Position numbers and translations under genes: made by a program. A stretch of 64,000 bases of DNA from Echinicola salinicaeni (GTDB taxonomy: Bacteria; Bacteroidota; Bacteroidia; Cytophagales; Cyclobacteriaceae), in contig NZ_JACODZ010000002.1 of assembly GCF_014280965.1 (NCBI RefSeq), positions 372,001 to 436,000 of the forward strand, in the 5' to 3' direction. Below the pieces are notes generated by a model that saw only the letters and a program-made list of their open reading frames with translations, made no database searches and had not been told where the DNA came from. Positions 27,380-37,411 of the stretch are shown one piece after another; position 1 is the stretch's first letter, and each line of letters begins with the position of its first letter.

Positions 27380-30300
27380 AAGATAGATTTCTGAATGTTG
27401 CCTAACCTGTCTACTTTTATTTTGATACAATTCTCCTTTATTCTAATAGGAGCATCAATATCAATAGTGATTTCAAGCTTATTTAAACTTCCCATTTCTC
27501 CAAATCTACTTTTCGTATCATATTTTTTGATTAAAGATGCTATGCTAGCTTGAATAAAATGGCATTCATTTCCTGTACTGCTCACCATCTTATAAATTCT
27601 ACTGGCTTGATCTTTATTCAGATTAGAAAAGTCAATCAAACCAGGATTTTCATTTTCTTCTTCGGTAGGTACATAGACCAAGTCATTGGGTGACAAGGTA
27701 AAAAGAAGCTTTCCTTTATTTGGGTTGGACTGAATAGGTGTTCTTTGGCTTTTTGGTAAATGCGCCACCTGTTTTTGGTGTTCGATGACTTCATTTAGTG
27801 GAACCGTTTCAAACGTTCTTTTTTGTTTTTTTTCATCCCAATAAATGGCAAAAAACAGGTTGGTGCCCTTGGCTGCTTCTACATATTTTTTGGATTTATT
27901 ATCTGTTTCACCTATTTGGAATTTATTACCTACTTCGTAAAGTTTGACTTTTAATATAGGTTGATGAGGTTTCCCTTCGTTTAGATGGGTGATGTTCTCA
28001 TTTAAATCCTCTATCCCGGCAGGGCTAAATGCTTCGGGAAAATTTATTTTACCTTTTTCATCGATGTAGTTTTTTAGGTGGTTGGGGATGATGATATTTC
28101 TGATGCGGGAATCGACGATTTTATCAATGTGTTTTTGGGTTTTGATTTCTGTCAGGGAGGTACGGACGGAAACAGCTATTTTATCTTTGGGTACATCAAT
28201 TCCATTTACTATGCCCGATACAGTTTCTTTATGTAGAGATTTTCTTATGGCCCAGTGATCACCCATATTCTGTTTTCTGAGTTTTTTCTCCGGTTTGCCA
28301 TTTTTGCCAATATTAAGGTTCCCATTTACATCTTTATATGACCAGAATTTATTATTGGCTTTATTTATAACCCGCAGATTTTGCTTAAAACTGATAATGG
28401 TTGTTTCCAGTTTGTTTTTGGCTTCCACCGGGAATGAACTCCATGGCATTTGAAATGTTTTGGTATAATGGCCATGTTCGTTTTGGATTAATAGTTTACT
28501 TCTTAAATTATGATTCTTTTTTTCAGCATTTAGTGCATTTAAATAGTGAGTGTGATTTCGGGTAGTGCAAGCAGTGACCAGCGCATCCAAGGCATGATGC
28601 CTATGGTCTATACGCTTTTTATTGAATCCTTTACTGATTTCATCTGGGACTTGGATTCGATAGGCGTTTATATCCTTATCCCAAAACCCAAAATTTTTAG
28701 ACTTTGTCAATTCATTCAATCGCTGAAATCGCGGTGTGATCAGCTCATTCCATTTGTCGTTCAATCCCCAATCATTTTTCAATTTGGAGGTGATGGCTCC
28801 ATTTACTGGGATTAGATTTTTTGAAGTTGCTTCTTTTTCATTGTTTTCCCTGACAATATTGCTCAGTAACCCTTTTACCAGTTTACTTATGTATCTGCTG
28901 TCGTTAAGTTGTCGGTTGATAAATCCCTCTGGAATATCCTCACTCAGTAGGTTTTTAAGCTTGGTTTTATTGCGCTTGAAATAGCGGCTTACATGGGCTT
29001 CATATTCGTCCAGTTTAAATAATAAATGTCCATCGACGATACTGCCTCCTTTGGCTTTTAAATATTCGTAGGCCGTTTTATTGTCCTTGTCTTCATTTAT
29101 GGCACTTTCACAGATTACCTTATTCCCGAAAGAATTGTCAAAATACCGGGACTGAGGGATGATATGTTCTATTTGGTATGCTGTTGTGAAGAGTTTGGAA
29201 AGTTGGATTGGCTTTCCAGTATAGGGGGAGATGTAGCCTTGTTCCAACCATAATTTATAGCGGAGAATGTCTGATTTTGAAGGATTGTTGTTTCTTCTGA
29301 TTTTTTTGATTTCATCCTCACTTACGGTGTCATATGTTGTGTTTGGGTTTTGATAAATACCTTCTTCATATAGCTTTAGAATTTCTTGCTGTCCAGGGGA
29401 ATAAGACCGCACATCTCCTTCAATCATGGGGTCATTCGTGAGTTCTTTTAGAATTTCTTTTATGCGATGGTTGGTGTTCTCATTTTCATTGATTTTATCA
29501 GACAGTTGTTTTCGTTTCTCAGCTGAATTTTTCATTTCCCTGCCCAATTCCAAATGGATTTCATCAAATTGAAAGTGGGGGTCCTCAGATCTTTGTTTTT
29601 TCCAGATATCGCGCACGACTCTCAAGGTTTCGCAGACTACTTGCTCGACTATTGGATTTCTTAGAGAATGTTGCTTGAATCCTTTTAGGTATAGATCAAT
29701 GTCTTCAGCTGCTCTCCAGTATTGAATGTCTCCGACTTCGGAATGGCGGCCATACACGGCATAGCATGCTTGATAGGTGTTTAAGCCGGTATATGGTTGG
29801 TTTGATAAGGGGACGAAGCTTTTGACGACCTGTTTGGGGATGTCATCATCACTTACTTTTTCCAGTTTCTCCGCTAGCTCTTTTTTTGAGTAGCCCTCTT
29901 TCAGCTTCAATGAATTGACTCGTTCCAAAATCTCATCTATTCGTTCTTTTGAAGTGTCAAGAATGGCGTTTTCATCCCAATACTTTCCACGTCGCATGAG
30001 GGGAAGGAGTTTGTTTATCGCTTTTTTGGAGTAGCTGCCGTAATCACTGTCAAAAGGAGGAAACTTAATGAAGGCTTCCACGAATGGGTCTACATCGATC
30101 CCGTGTTTTTGGGCAAATTTTCCCAATGCACTTTGGTATTCCTTTTTGTCTGTTACGGAATATATAATATGCCAGAGCTGTTCTTCTCTACTGAGGATTT
30201 GGCCGCTGTTATTTTTGCCTAAACAAGTTTTTTCTGTGAGAAAATCGGTGGGCTCTATCCCCTTTATCTTCTTTAAGCGCGATATAAATTGGGAGCGGGT

Positions 30301-31887
30301 ATCATAGGCCGGGTATTTCTTGTCTTCTACGTAATTCCAGCGGTAGTTGTCTTTAGCGTTGTTTGAGAGTAGTCCTTTATCAATAAAATATTTGATGATA
30401 TGCTTTTGTTCGACTTCCCTTTTGCTGGTCATGAAGTCAAATAGGTTTGACCAATCCTCTTCAGTCTTCAAGAGTTCGGAAGTGATATCCACGTCGATTT
30501 CGATTTTGTCTCCAGTAGTTCTGTTTTTTTGATGGATTCGTATGTTATGGAGCCATTGCCAAAGCCTGAATTCTTGGAATAGGGGATGGGATTTGGGGAT
30601 GGCTTTGACCCCTTGATGGACGATTTCGGTTTCTCCTGTTTCGATATCTTTTTTCTTGAACACCCTGAATTCATAGGGACAAGCCGAAATATCAGACTTT
30701 TTGCTTTTTAGCGGTCGCTGGTAGAAGATGATGTCTTCTGAAAATAAATGGATAAAATCTTGATCCTTGAGCTGTGATTGATGGGCCTCGTTTCTAGGGT
30801 AAAGCTCCTCAATACAGGCTTGGTAAAGTTCCCGAGAGAATAGGTCGGGTTGTAAGGAGACTTGTTTTGAAATGATTTTTTTGAACTCCTCTTTGTAGAA
30901 TTTTCGTTCGATGGTTTTTACCAGCTCTCCCCTGATTTTTTGGTTGGGACGATCAAGCAATGTTTCATATATGAACTCCCCAACTGTCTTTTGGGAATTT
31001 TCAATGTCTCTTTCGGTCTTAGCCTTAATTGCAGCCCAATCTTTTTCGGAATCAACTGCTTTATAGGAATATTTAGTCTCACCACTATTCAACGTTGAAA
31101 TGGTTACGATAAACTCTTTCGTGCGTCCGATCCAGTCCTCCGTTTTTGTGATTTGGCGGTCGTATTTCCATCCATTTTCAAAGAGGACATCATAGAGTGA
31201 TTTGCCTTTTACTTTTTCGCCAGTGTCGATTACTTCTTTTACTTTTAACTGGACGAATTGTTTATTCTTATCTTCATCCAAATCTTCCCCTCGAAGTTGA
31301 TAATACCCTCTTTTTTGGTTAAAGTTTAAAATAACCCAAGCTAATTCTTCTTTGGAAATGGCCTTTGAAAGTGCCTTTTTCCTTAAATAATAAATTGTCC
31401 AGTCGTAAGGGATTTGAGGTGTTTTTCCCTTGTGGTTTGCCTGAAATATGTGGGGCTGTGTGGCCTTAAACTCATGAAGCATTTCGTCAAATGAATCTTT
31501 AAAAATAAATTCATATTTCCCATCAGCATTTTTTATATAATTTAGTTTTACTTCAGTTTCTGGTTTGAATTGTCCCAATTTCCTATCGAAGTCGATGGCA
31601 TCAGCATAATGCTGTGGTAGGAAACCTAAAAGGTTTAAAACACGGTGGAGTCGTTCCCTACGTAATTTGTCTCGTTGGTAAAGTCTCCTAATGCCTCTGT
31701 AGTCAGTTCTTTCAGCCGTTTGAGAAATAGATTGTCCCGCTTCAAATTTCCCAAGAATATCTTGGCCCATTGGAATAATGCGACTGCCAATATCTTGAAT
31801 CCGACCATCTTTGTTTTCAAAGTCGTGTTGGATCAATGCCCAGCCAATACTATTTGTTCCTAAATCCAGTCCTAATATCCTTTTCAT
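27376..31887 (-). CDS. cas9: Cas9 RNA-guided endonuclease, subtype II-C
   Basis: A 1503-residue crRNA/tracrRNA-guided DNA nuclease. RuvC-I is at the N-terminus (ILGLDLGTNSIGWALI, Asp8), followed by an arginine-rich bridge helix (RRLYQRDKLRRERLHR). RuvC-II has Glu780 in HLELGREM. The HNH centre is YQIEHIIPQSRYFDNS (His908), and RuvC-III is RIDHRHHALDALV (Asp1101). All nuclease residues are intact, so an active enzyme is expected. It is long for II-C, where about 1000-1100 residues is common, but similar sizes occur in Bacteroidota. It starts one base after the HIRAN gene stop and overlaps cas1, forming a HIRAN-cas9-cas1-cas2 operon. The PAM cannot be read. Confidence 0.98.
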
Positions 31888-31888
31888 A

Positions 31889-32395
31889 TTATCTTACTTT
31901 TATATCATAAAAATTATTGCTTCTATAAATATCATCTACCTTATCTGCTGGTAGTTCATTGAGTTTTTCTGATGTGGCGGCATTGGAATTGATGATTATT
32001 TCTGTCCAAATCCCAATGCTGACTTCATAGATAGAGCCTTTTGAAGTGATCATTCCTTCTAGTTTTCCACCGGCATCCATCAGGTTGGCCAAAACAATAT
32101 TTTCATAAGCGGGTAGATAGCCCAAGAAATATTTCTCCCATTCCACGCTAATGGCAAAGCGATCGTATTTATGATCTGCAAATCTCTTTAGGTCTACTTT
32201 ATCTCCTGGCTTTATCAGTTTCATGCATTTACCCAAATCATAATATTGTACCCCTTTGATATAGTTGTCATAAATTTTTATTGACTGGGAAAGTAGTTGG
32301 GGACTTAAGTTGGATGGAGCAGCTAATGGAGGGAGAATTAGGTTGGCGCTCCCTAAACCGACGACTTTTAAAAATTCTTTTCTGTCTATTTTCAT
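31889..32395 (-). CDS. HIRAN-domain protein encoded immediately upstream of cas9
   Basis: 168 residues from the ATG at 32395. An upstream in-frame ATG at 32452 would run back through the tracrRNA promoter and anti-repeat and is unlikely. Residues about 37-135 fit a HIRAN domain: IKGVQYYDLG, LIKPGDKVDLKRFADHKYDR, FAISVEWEKYFLGYLP and a conserved NIVLANLMDAGGKLEG stretch. HIRAN domains in HLTF/Rad5 bind 3' ends of single-stranded DNA. The N-terminus (DRKEFLKVVGLGSANLILPP) looks like a Tat-type or hydrophobic leader, odd for a DNA-acting Cas partner. Its stop is one base from the cas9 ATG, so they are probably coupled. The role is unknown: adaptation, DNA-end handling or unrelated. Confidence 0.75.
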   Translation of the reverse strand: MKIDRKEFLKVVGLGSANLILPPLAAPSNLSPQLLSQSIKIYDNYIKGVQYYDLGKCMKLIKPGDKVDLKRFADHKYDRFAISVEWEKYFLGYLPAYENIVLANLMDAGGKLEGMITSKGSIYEVSIGIWTEIIINSNAATSEKLNELPADKVDDIYRSNNFYDIKVR

Positions 32396-32402
32396 ATAAT
32401 GC

Positions 32403-32433
32403 TTTGGTTTTTTGGGAAGATCATGTATCTTTC
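32403..32433 (+). promoter_or_regulatory. Promoter of the tracrRNA
   Basis: TTTG (32403-32406), a 19-base gap, then TATCTTTC (32426-32433) against the Bacteroidota consensus TTTG-N19-TAnnTTTG; only the last base differs. It predicts transcription starting around 32438-32441, right at the anti-repeat. Confidence 0.7.
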
Positions 32434-32437
32434 TTGC

Positions 32438-32511
32438 CTGAAAGCAATTCACAATAAGGATTATTCCGTTGTGAAAACATTTAGTGCCTCGACTATCTTC
32501 GGGGCTTTTTT
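32438..32511 (+). ncRNA. tracrRNA with terminator
   Basis: The first 17 bases, CTGAAAGCAATTCACAA (32438-32454), are perfectly complementary to repeat bases 2-18, forming the anti-repeat. A nexus-like segment AAGGATTATTCCGTTGTG follows. It ends in the stem GCCTCG (32486-32491) with CGGGGC (32500-32505) and a six-T run. The predicted length is about 70-75 nt, short for a tracrRNA but with the expected parts. It pairs with pre-crRNA for processing and Cas9 loading. It is divergent from the cas operon and lies within its 5' leader region, so the two transcripts would be antisense to each other if the cas mRNA starts upstream of 32454. Confidence 0.88.
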
Positions 32512-33698
32512 ATTTTCTGTTTTTTTTTGAAAATCCCTAACATAGAATTTGGATCTAAGAAAATTCTATGGTAACCGTACTTTTTGAAATATGAGCTTGA
32601 CTGTTTATTGCTTAGATCAATGCGATAAACTTTATTCATTAGGAAATGCCTTATCCTAAAAATGAAATTAAAGTATTTGTGGTCGTTCAATTTTATCAGT
32701 GGTACAAAGTTGTTTCGCTTGAAATAGCAAAAAATCATAACCAAAATAGGAAGTCTATTAGTTAAAAGGAATGGCATTTTAGGTATTAGTGTGTGGAATG
32801 AGGAAAATAGTTTTACATTTTAATCACAACTAAAATAGTAATTAAAAAGCTGACAAGAAATACCTTAATTATGGTATTTTTTGATATTAATATCGTTTTT
32901 TAGGAAATGAATTAATCAAATAAGGTAATAAGTTATAAATGGTTCTCTGTGAAAAGAGCTAAAAAATGACTGAAGGGTGTGCTAACCGAATAGCTGGGAT
33001 AGGAGTAATTAGAGACGGCTATTTTTATTAAGATTGATCAATTCTGTATAAAGTACAAATCACGAGCTTTATCTTTTTTCATATACAGTCCTTAATGATT
33101 CCAAAATAAATCATCCCGTTGATAGCTTTTCAAGCAGTCCTTATTTGAACTTGTAAAATTGTAATTAAACGTCCAACAGTTTCCTGTCTCATTGATGGTT
33201 CTACCTAGGTGGTTCGGTCTATTATGCCTGTTTCTGTTTATACTGACTTTGGTCTGTCTTAACCTTAGTTAGGGGTAAAACAAAATATTCTTCGGATCAC
33301 TCAGGGATCACCTTAGGATCTCCTTCGGATTACCCTCGGAACATACCGTGTAAAATCCGAAGATAATTTGGGTGGAAATCATGTTTGATCCAAGAGAAAG
33401 TAAATAGGGCAATGGATATATCCAGGAGTAATTGTACAAAGGTTGGAGGGAGGTCGTAGATTGTAGGTATAAAAATCACGCGTTTCCCATGCTTCACTAG
33501 ACAGTAAAAAGTACTGCCCAGTGGAGTGTTAAAAGTGAATATAAATTATCAGAAAATATTGATCTTGAAAATGGGTGTTTTCTTAAAGCAAAAAGCTAGA
33601 TGTATTTATATTTTTCTGAGAAACTCAAATGATGTTATCACCTTATTTTTTGGAATGCTTTAGTCCTAAAATTTTATGAAATGCCATAAAGCTTTAAG
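32512..33698. other. Gene-poor region beside the CRISPR locus
   Basis: About 1.2 kb of AT-rich DNA. The only long frame (32493-32777, leftward) is lysine- and phenylalanine-rich, overlaps the tracrRNA terminator and shows no recognisable pattern. A patch around 33283-33363 repeats TTCGGATC/CCTCGGA-like words and may be a degenerate repeat. I see no RNA gene. Confidence 0.45.
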
Positions 33699-34583
33699 TT
33701 AACTTGCCCTATTATGATTTTGTTTGTGGGTTTTTATGTATTCGGAGGGGGTATAACCGGTAATGGCTTTAAATTGACGATTGAAATAGGAAATATTATA
33801 ATACCCACTATCAAATGCCACTTCTTTTACACTATATCCTTCTTCTATGAGTTGTTTGCAGGCATGGCCAATACGGATTTCATTAAGGAACTGGGAAAAG
33901 GTTTTTCTTGTATGCTGCTTGAAAAAACGGCAAAAGGCGTTGATACTTAGGTTAGCTACATCTGCAGCTTCTGAGAGGGATATGTCCTTAGCAAAATTTT
34001 CCATAATGAAATTGATGACAATATTCACCTTCTTGGTGTCTGTGGGCTTGGGTTCATGATCAAAATCTATATGGCTTAAGGCAAGCAGTTCATTGCTTTT
34101 AGATAATTTTTGTAGTTGTTTGAGGAGATAAATCAATCTATCGATCCCTTTTTTGCTCGCCAATTTATTGGCAGATTTAAAAAGTTTATTTCTAGCATTC
34201 CCATGGACCATCAAGCCCCTTTTACTGTAATATAATAATTGTTTGATGGCATGAAATTCAGGTATTTCCAAAAAACCTTCACTTAGGCTTTCTAAGGAAA
34301 AAATGATTGAAATATTTTTAGACCTTAAACTGGTGTTTTCTTCATAATAGATTTTGTCACTTCTGAAGAAATGGGGGAGATTGGAACCCAAGATAAAAAT
34401 ATCACCCGCTTTGAAATTACCGATGGCATCACCAACGAAATAGGTGCCCTCTCCTTCCAAAATAACCATGATCTGTGTTTCAGAATGGTAATGAAGATTA
34501 TCATAAAAATAAGGGTAATCTTCTTGCAGAATTCTGACAGATTCTTCCTCTGTTTTGGCGATTTTGAATAATAGGGGTTTCAT
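33699..34583 (-). CDS. AraC family transcriptional regulator
   Basis: 294 residues from the ATG at 34583 (MKPLLFKIAKTEEES); an upstream ATG at 34628 is in frame but adds an unconserved tail. N-terminal cupin: LHYHSETQIMVILEGEGTYFVGDAIGNFKAGD, given here in two parts as HYHSETQIMVILEG and GNFKAGDIFILG. C-terminal double helix-turn-helix: LSEAADVANLSINAFCRFFK and VKEVAFDSGYYNISYFNRQF, ending in the usual GYTPSEYI. It should sense a small ligand and regulate nearby metabolic genes. It is divergent from the gamma-glutamyltransferase gene with a 228-base gap, so that gene is a plausible target. Confidence 0.92.
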   Translation of the reverse strand: MKPLLFKIAKTEEESVRILQEDYPYFYDNLHYHSETQIMVILEGEGTYFVGDAIGNFKAGDIFILGSNLPHFFRSDKIYYEENTSLRSKNISIIFSLESLSEGFLEIPEFHAIKQLLYYSKRGLMVHGNARNKLFKSANKLASKKGIDRLIYLLKQLQKLSKSNELLALSHIDFDHEPKPTDTKKVNIVINFIMENFAKDISLSEAADVANLSINAFCRFFKQHTRKTFSQFLNEIRIGHACKQLIEEGYSVKEVAFDSGYYNISYFNRQFKAITGYTPSEYIKTHKQNHNRAS

Positions 34584-34811
34584 TATGTTTGTGTAGTCGA
34601 ATACTTGAGTAAGTTTACGATATGACAAGGAAAATGAAAAATTATTTGTTTGATATTATATTTGAGGAAGTACTATTTTATTCGATGCGTTTAATGTGAG
34701 ATATGGCCTTGGTTTTGGCTTGATGTATTTTGTTTTTAGGAGGAAAAAGCTGGATAAGCTGACCTATATTAAAGAGATGAATAATTGATCCTACAAAAGA
34801 AAATTTGATTT

Positions 34812-36542
34812 ATGTCCACGAAAAGATTTTACAGTTCCCGGTTTTATTTAGTGAGGGTATTTGTTTTAGCAGTTTTTGTAAGCCATTTTTTTGCTTGTTC
34901 AAAAAGTTATGAAGAAGGAAAAACAGTGATTGGCAATAAAGCCATGGTGGTAACTGCTCATCCCGAAGCAAGCAGGGTTGGAATAGAGGTTTTGGAGAAT
35001 GGGGGGAATGCTATTGATGCCATGGTAGCTGTTCATTTTGCATTAGCTGTGGTATATCCTGCTGCAGGAAATATTGGAGGCGGGGGATTTATGATTTACC
35101 GGCCTGTGGATGGCGAAGTGTCCAGTTTAGATTTTAGGGAGAAGGCACCTCTTGCAGCTTTTGAGGAAATGTATCAAGACGAAAATGGGGAAATTATAGA
35201 TGGATTGAGCTTGGCCGGTCCAATGGCTTCAGGTGTTCCTGGTTCCGTGGATGGGATGATCCAGGCCCATAAAAAGTATGGCTCTGTTCCCTTAAAGGAG
35301 CTGATAGCACCCGCTTATAAACTGGCCAAGAAAGGCTTTTACATAACAGAGAAGCAAGCTAAAAATTATAATCGATATAAATCGGTTTTCATCGAGCAGA
35401 ATCAGGACAGTACTAATATTCCTTTGGTAAGGTTTGACAGAAAATGGCAGGAGGGAGATTTACTGGTTCAGCAAGACCTGGCAAGCACATTGAAAAGGAT
35501 TCAGGATAATGGTCGGGATGGGTTTTATAAAGGAGAAACGGCCCAACTTTTAGTGGCAGAAATGAAAGCAGGAAATGGAATCATAGAATTGGAGGATATG
35601 GCCAAGTATGAAGCCAAATGGAGAACGCCCATAACAGGTGAATACCGGGGGTTAAAGGTGTACAGTATGGGACCTCCCAGTAGTGGGGGAATAGCGCTAA
35701 TGCAACTATTAAAAATGTCAGCTCACTTTCCCTTGGGTGATTTGGGCTTTCATCAAGCTAAGACCATTCATTTGATGACAGAAATGGAAAGAAGGGTTTA
35801 TGCAGACAGAGCAAAACATTTAGGGGATTCAGATTTTTGGGATGTGCCTAAGGATGATTTGTTGGATGATGGATATTTAAAAAGTAGGGTCGATGAAATC
35901 CATTTAACTAATGCTACGGATAGTGAGCAAGTATTGGCTATGAATTTTGATCATCAGGAAAGTGAAGAGACTACGCATTACTCTATCGTAGATGCCAATG
36001 GGAATGCGGTTTCAGTAACCACCACGATCAATTCTGGATATGGGTCGAAGGTATTTGTTACAGGTGCTGGATTTTTAATGAATAATGAAATGGATGATTT
36101 CAGCAGTAAACCTGGAGTTCCCAATGTTTATGGCCTTTTAGGGGGGAAGGCAAACGCGATTCAGCCAGAAAAACGTATGCTAAGTGCTATGACGCCAACT
36201 ATACTAGAAAAAGACGGAGAGTTGTTTATGGTAGTAGGGACTCCTGGTGGAAGCACGATTATTACCTCAGTGTACCAGACTATATTAAATGTCGTAGATC
36301 ATGGAATGGACATGAGGGAAGCTGTTTCCTCAGCAAGGGTCCATCATCAATGGAAACCTAATTTTATTTTCCCTGAAAAGGGAGGGCTTGAGGAAACTAC
36401 TAAATCTGCTTTGGAAGAAATGGGACATACTATTAAAGAAAGAGGTAGTATTGGTAGGGTGGATGCCATACTCGTAAACGAAAAAGGACTTCTTGAGGGT
36501 GCTGGAGATCCACGCGGTGATGATTGGGCTGCAGGTTTTTAG
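34812..36542 (+). CDS. ggt: Gamma-glutamyltransferase
   Basis: 576-residue exported N-terminal-nucleophile enzyme that hydrolyses or transpeptidates glutathione and other gamma-glutamyl compounds. The hydrophobic leader ends in a possible lipobox (FFAC, Cys near 29). The family opening MVVTAHPEASRVGIEVLENG is followed by GNIGGGGFMIYRP. The precursor is expected to self-cleave before Thr387 in EETTHYSIVD, giving large and small subunits. GPPSSGGIALMQLL and GTPGGSTIITSVYQ are substrate-site segments. Full length, no odd features. Confidence 0.95.
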   Translation: MSTKRFYSSRFYLVRVFVLAVFVSHFFACSKSYEEGKTVIGNKAMVVTAHPEASRVGIEVLENGGNAIDAMVAVHFALAVVYPAAGNIGGGGFMIYRPVDGEVSSLDFREKAPLAAFEEMYQDENGEIIDGLSLAGPMASGVPGSVDGMIQAHKKYGSVPLKELIAPAYKLAKKGFYITEKQAKNYNRYKSVFIEQNQDSTNIPLVRFDRKWQEGDLLVQQDLASTLKRIQDNGRDGFYKGETAQLLVAEMKAGNGIIELEDMAKYEAKWRTPITGEYRGLKVYSMGPPSSGGIALMQLLKMSAHFPLGDLGFHQAKTIHLMTEMERRVYADRAKHLGDSDFWDVPKDDLLDDGYLKSRVDEIHLTNATDSEQVLAMNFDHQESEETTHYSIVDANGNAVSVTTTINSGYGSKVFVTGAGFLMNNEMDDFSSKPGVPNVYGLLGGKANAIQPEKRMLSAMTPTILEKDGELFMVVGTPGGSTIITSVYQTILNVVDHGMDMREAVSSARVHHQWKPNFIFPEKGGLEETTKSALEEMGHTIKERGSIGRVDAILVNEKGLLEGAGDPRGDDWAAGF

Positions 36543-36805
36543 GGTTAATTTAAAAATATCATGTTAGATTTGTTGAGCACTGAATAAAATCTATAAAATA
36601 AGTAGGTTGATTAATTTTGGCTTTATGAAATTATTGTAATACCTTTCCTATCTAAATTTGAAATAAATTTAGATCATAAGTGTTGTATATCAAGTGATTA
36701 TAGGGTTTTGATACTTGCGTTTGTCTCACCAGCAAACAATTTGGTATTAAAATTGTTCACTTAATAACTTTTATAAAATCTGTTGCCACACACACCAGAA
36801 AAACT

Positions 36806-37174
36806 ATGTCTAAAGTCGTAATTCTAGAGAAAGATTTTGATCTAGCTGACAATATTAAAGAAATCCTTAGTTATAAGGACTATGAGGTTTGCAGTATTGG
36901 TTCGGGGATCAATTCAAAAGCATTGATTAATCAATTTTCACCTTCCTTTGTGATTTTGGGAACAAGATTGAATGGGGGAAAGGATGGCATCGAAACTGCC
37001 AGGGATATCAGAAAAGATCATTCTTGTCCTTTGTTGTTTTTAAGTACAAATGAAACCAGTGAATCTATAAAAAAGCTGATAAAAAGGATTCCAAATAGTT
37101 TTATTTTACAAAAACCTTTTTCTTTCAAATCGCTACACCTGGCAGTTGACCGGGTAATGAGTCCTAATCTATAG
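36806..37174 (+). CDS. Receiver-like domain lacking the phospho-acceptor Asp
   Basis: 122 residues with the receiver alpha/beta outline: VVILEKDFDLADNIKEIL at the start, LLFLSTNETSES for strand 4 and FILQKPFSFKSLHLAV with the conserved Lys. At the end of strand 3, where Asp is expected, the sequence is FVILGTRLNG with Gly52. The protein therefore probably cannot be phosphorylated in the normal way. It stands alone with no output domain and no adjacent kinase. It may act as a protein-interaction module or be in decay. Confidence 0.8.
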   Translation: MSKVVILEKDFDLADNIKEILSYKDYEVCSIGSGINSKALINQFSPSFVILGTRLNGGKDGIETARDIRKDHSCPLLFLSTNETSESIKKLIKRIPNSFILQKPFSFKSLHLAVDRVMSPNL

Positions 37175-37206
37175 GAGTTTCTAAGGTAAATTATTGATAT
37201 TATAAG

Positions 37207-37247
37207 AATCCATACTTAATTTAAAAAGTATGGATTTTTGTTTTTTT
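37207..37247 (+). terminator. Terminator after the receiver-like gene
   Basis: A perfect 11-base stem AATCCATACTT (37207-37217) with AAGTATGGATT (37226-37236), followed by T-rich tracts. Confidence 0.82.
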
Positions 37248-37411
37248 AGCCATACTTTTCATTGACCTGTAGAATAATGTTTTGTCTATTGACAAATGTC
37301 ATTTTCATGCCATCAAAAATCACTTAATTTTATAAACAATCTTTAAGGTCAGGATTCCATTTTTGGTGATTGATTTATACAAGGTTCCAATATAAATTTT
37401 AATCTCATCCT

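Noticed and set aside
32396-32452. Longer N-terminus for the HIRAN protein, starting at 32452
   Set aside because: It would translate through the antisense of the tracrRNA promoter and anti-repeat (NCFQ comes from the repeat mimic). The ATG at 32395 begins natural-looking protein sequence.
32493-32777. Leftward 94-residue frame beside the tracrRNA
   Set aside because: Lysine- and phenylalanine-rich text typical of random AT-rich DNA. It overlaps the tracrRNA terminator and shows no signal or domain.
36806-37174. Reading the small receiver-like gene as a normal response regulator
   Set aside because: The phospho-acceptor position holds Gly, so a normal phospho-switch is not supported.
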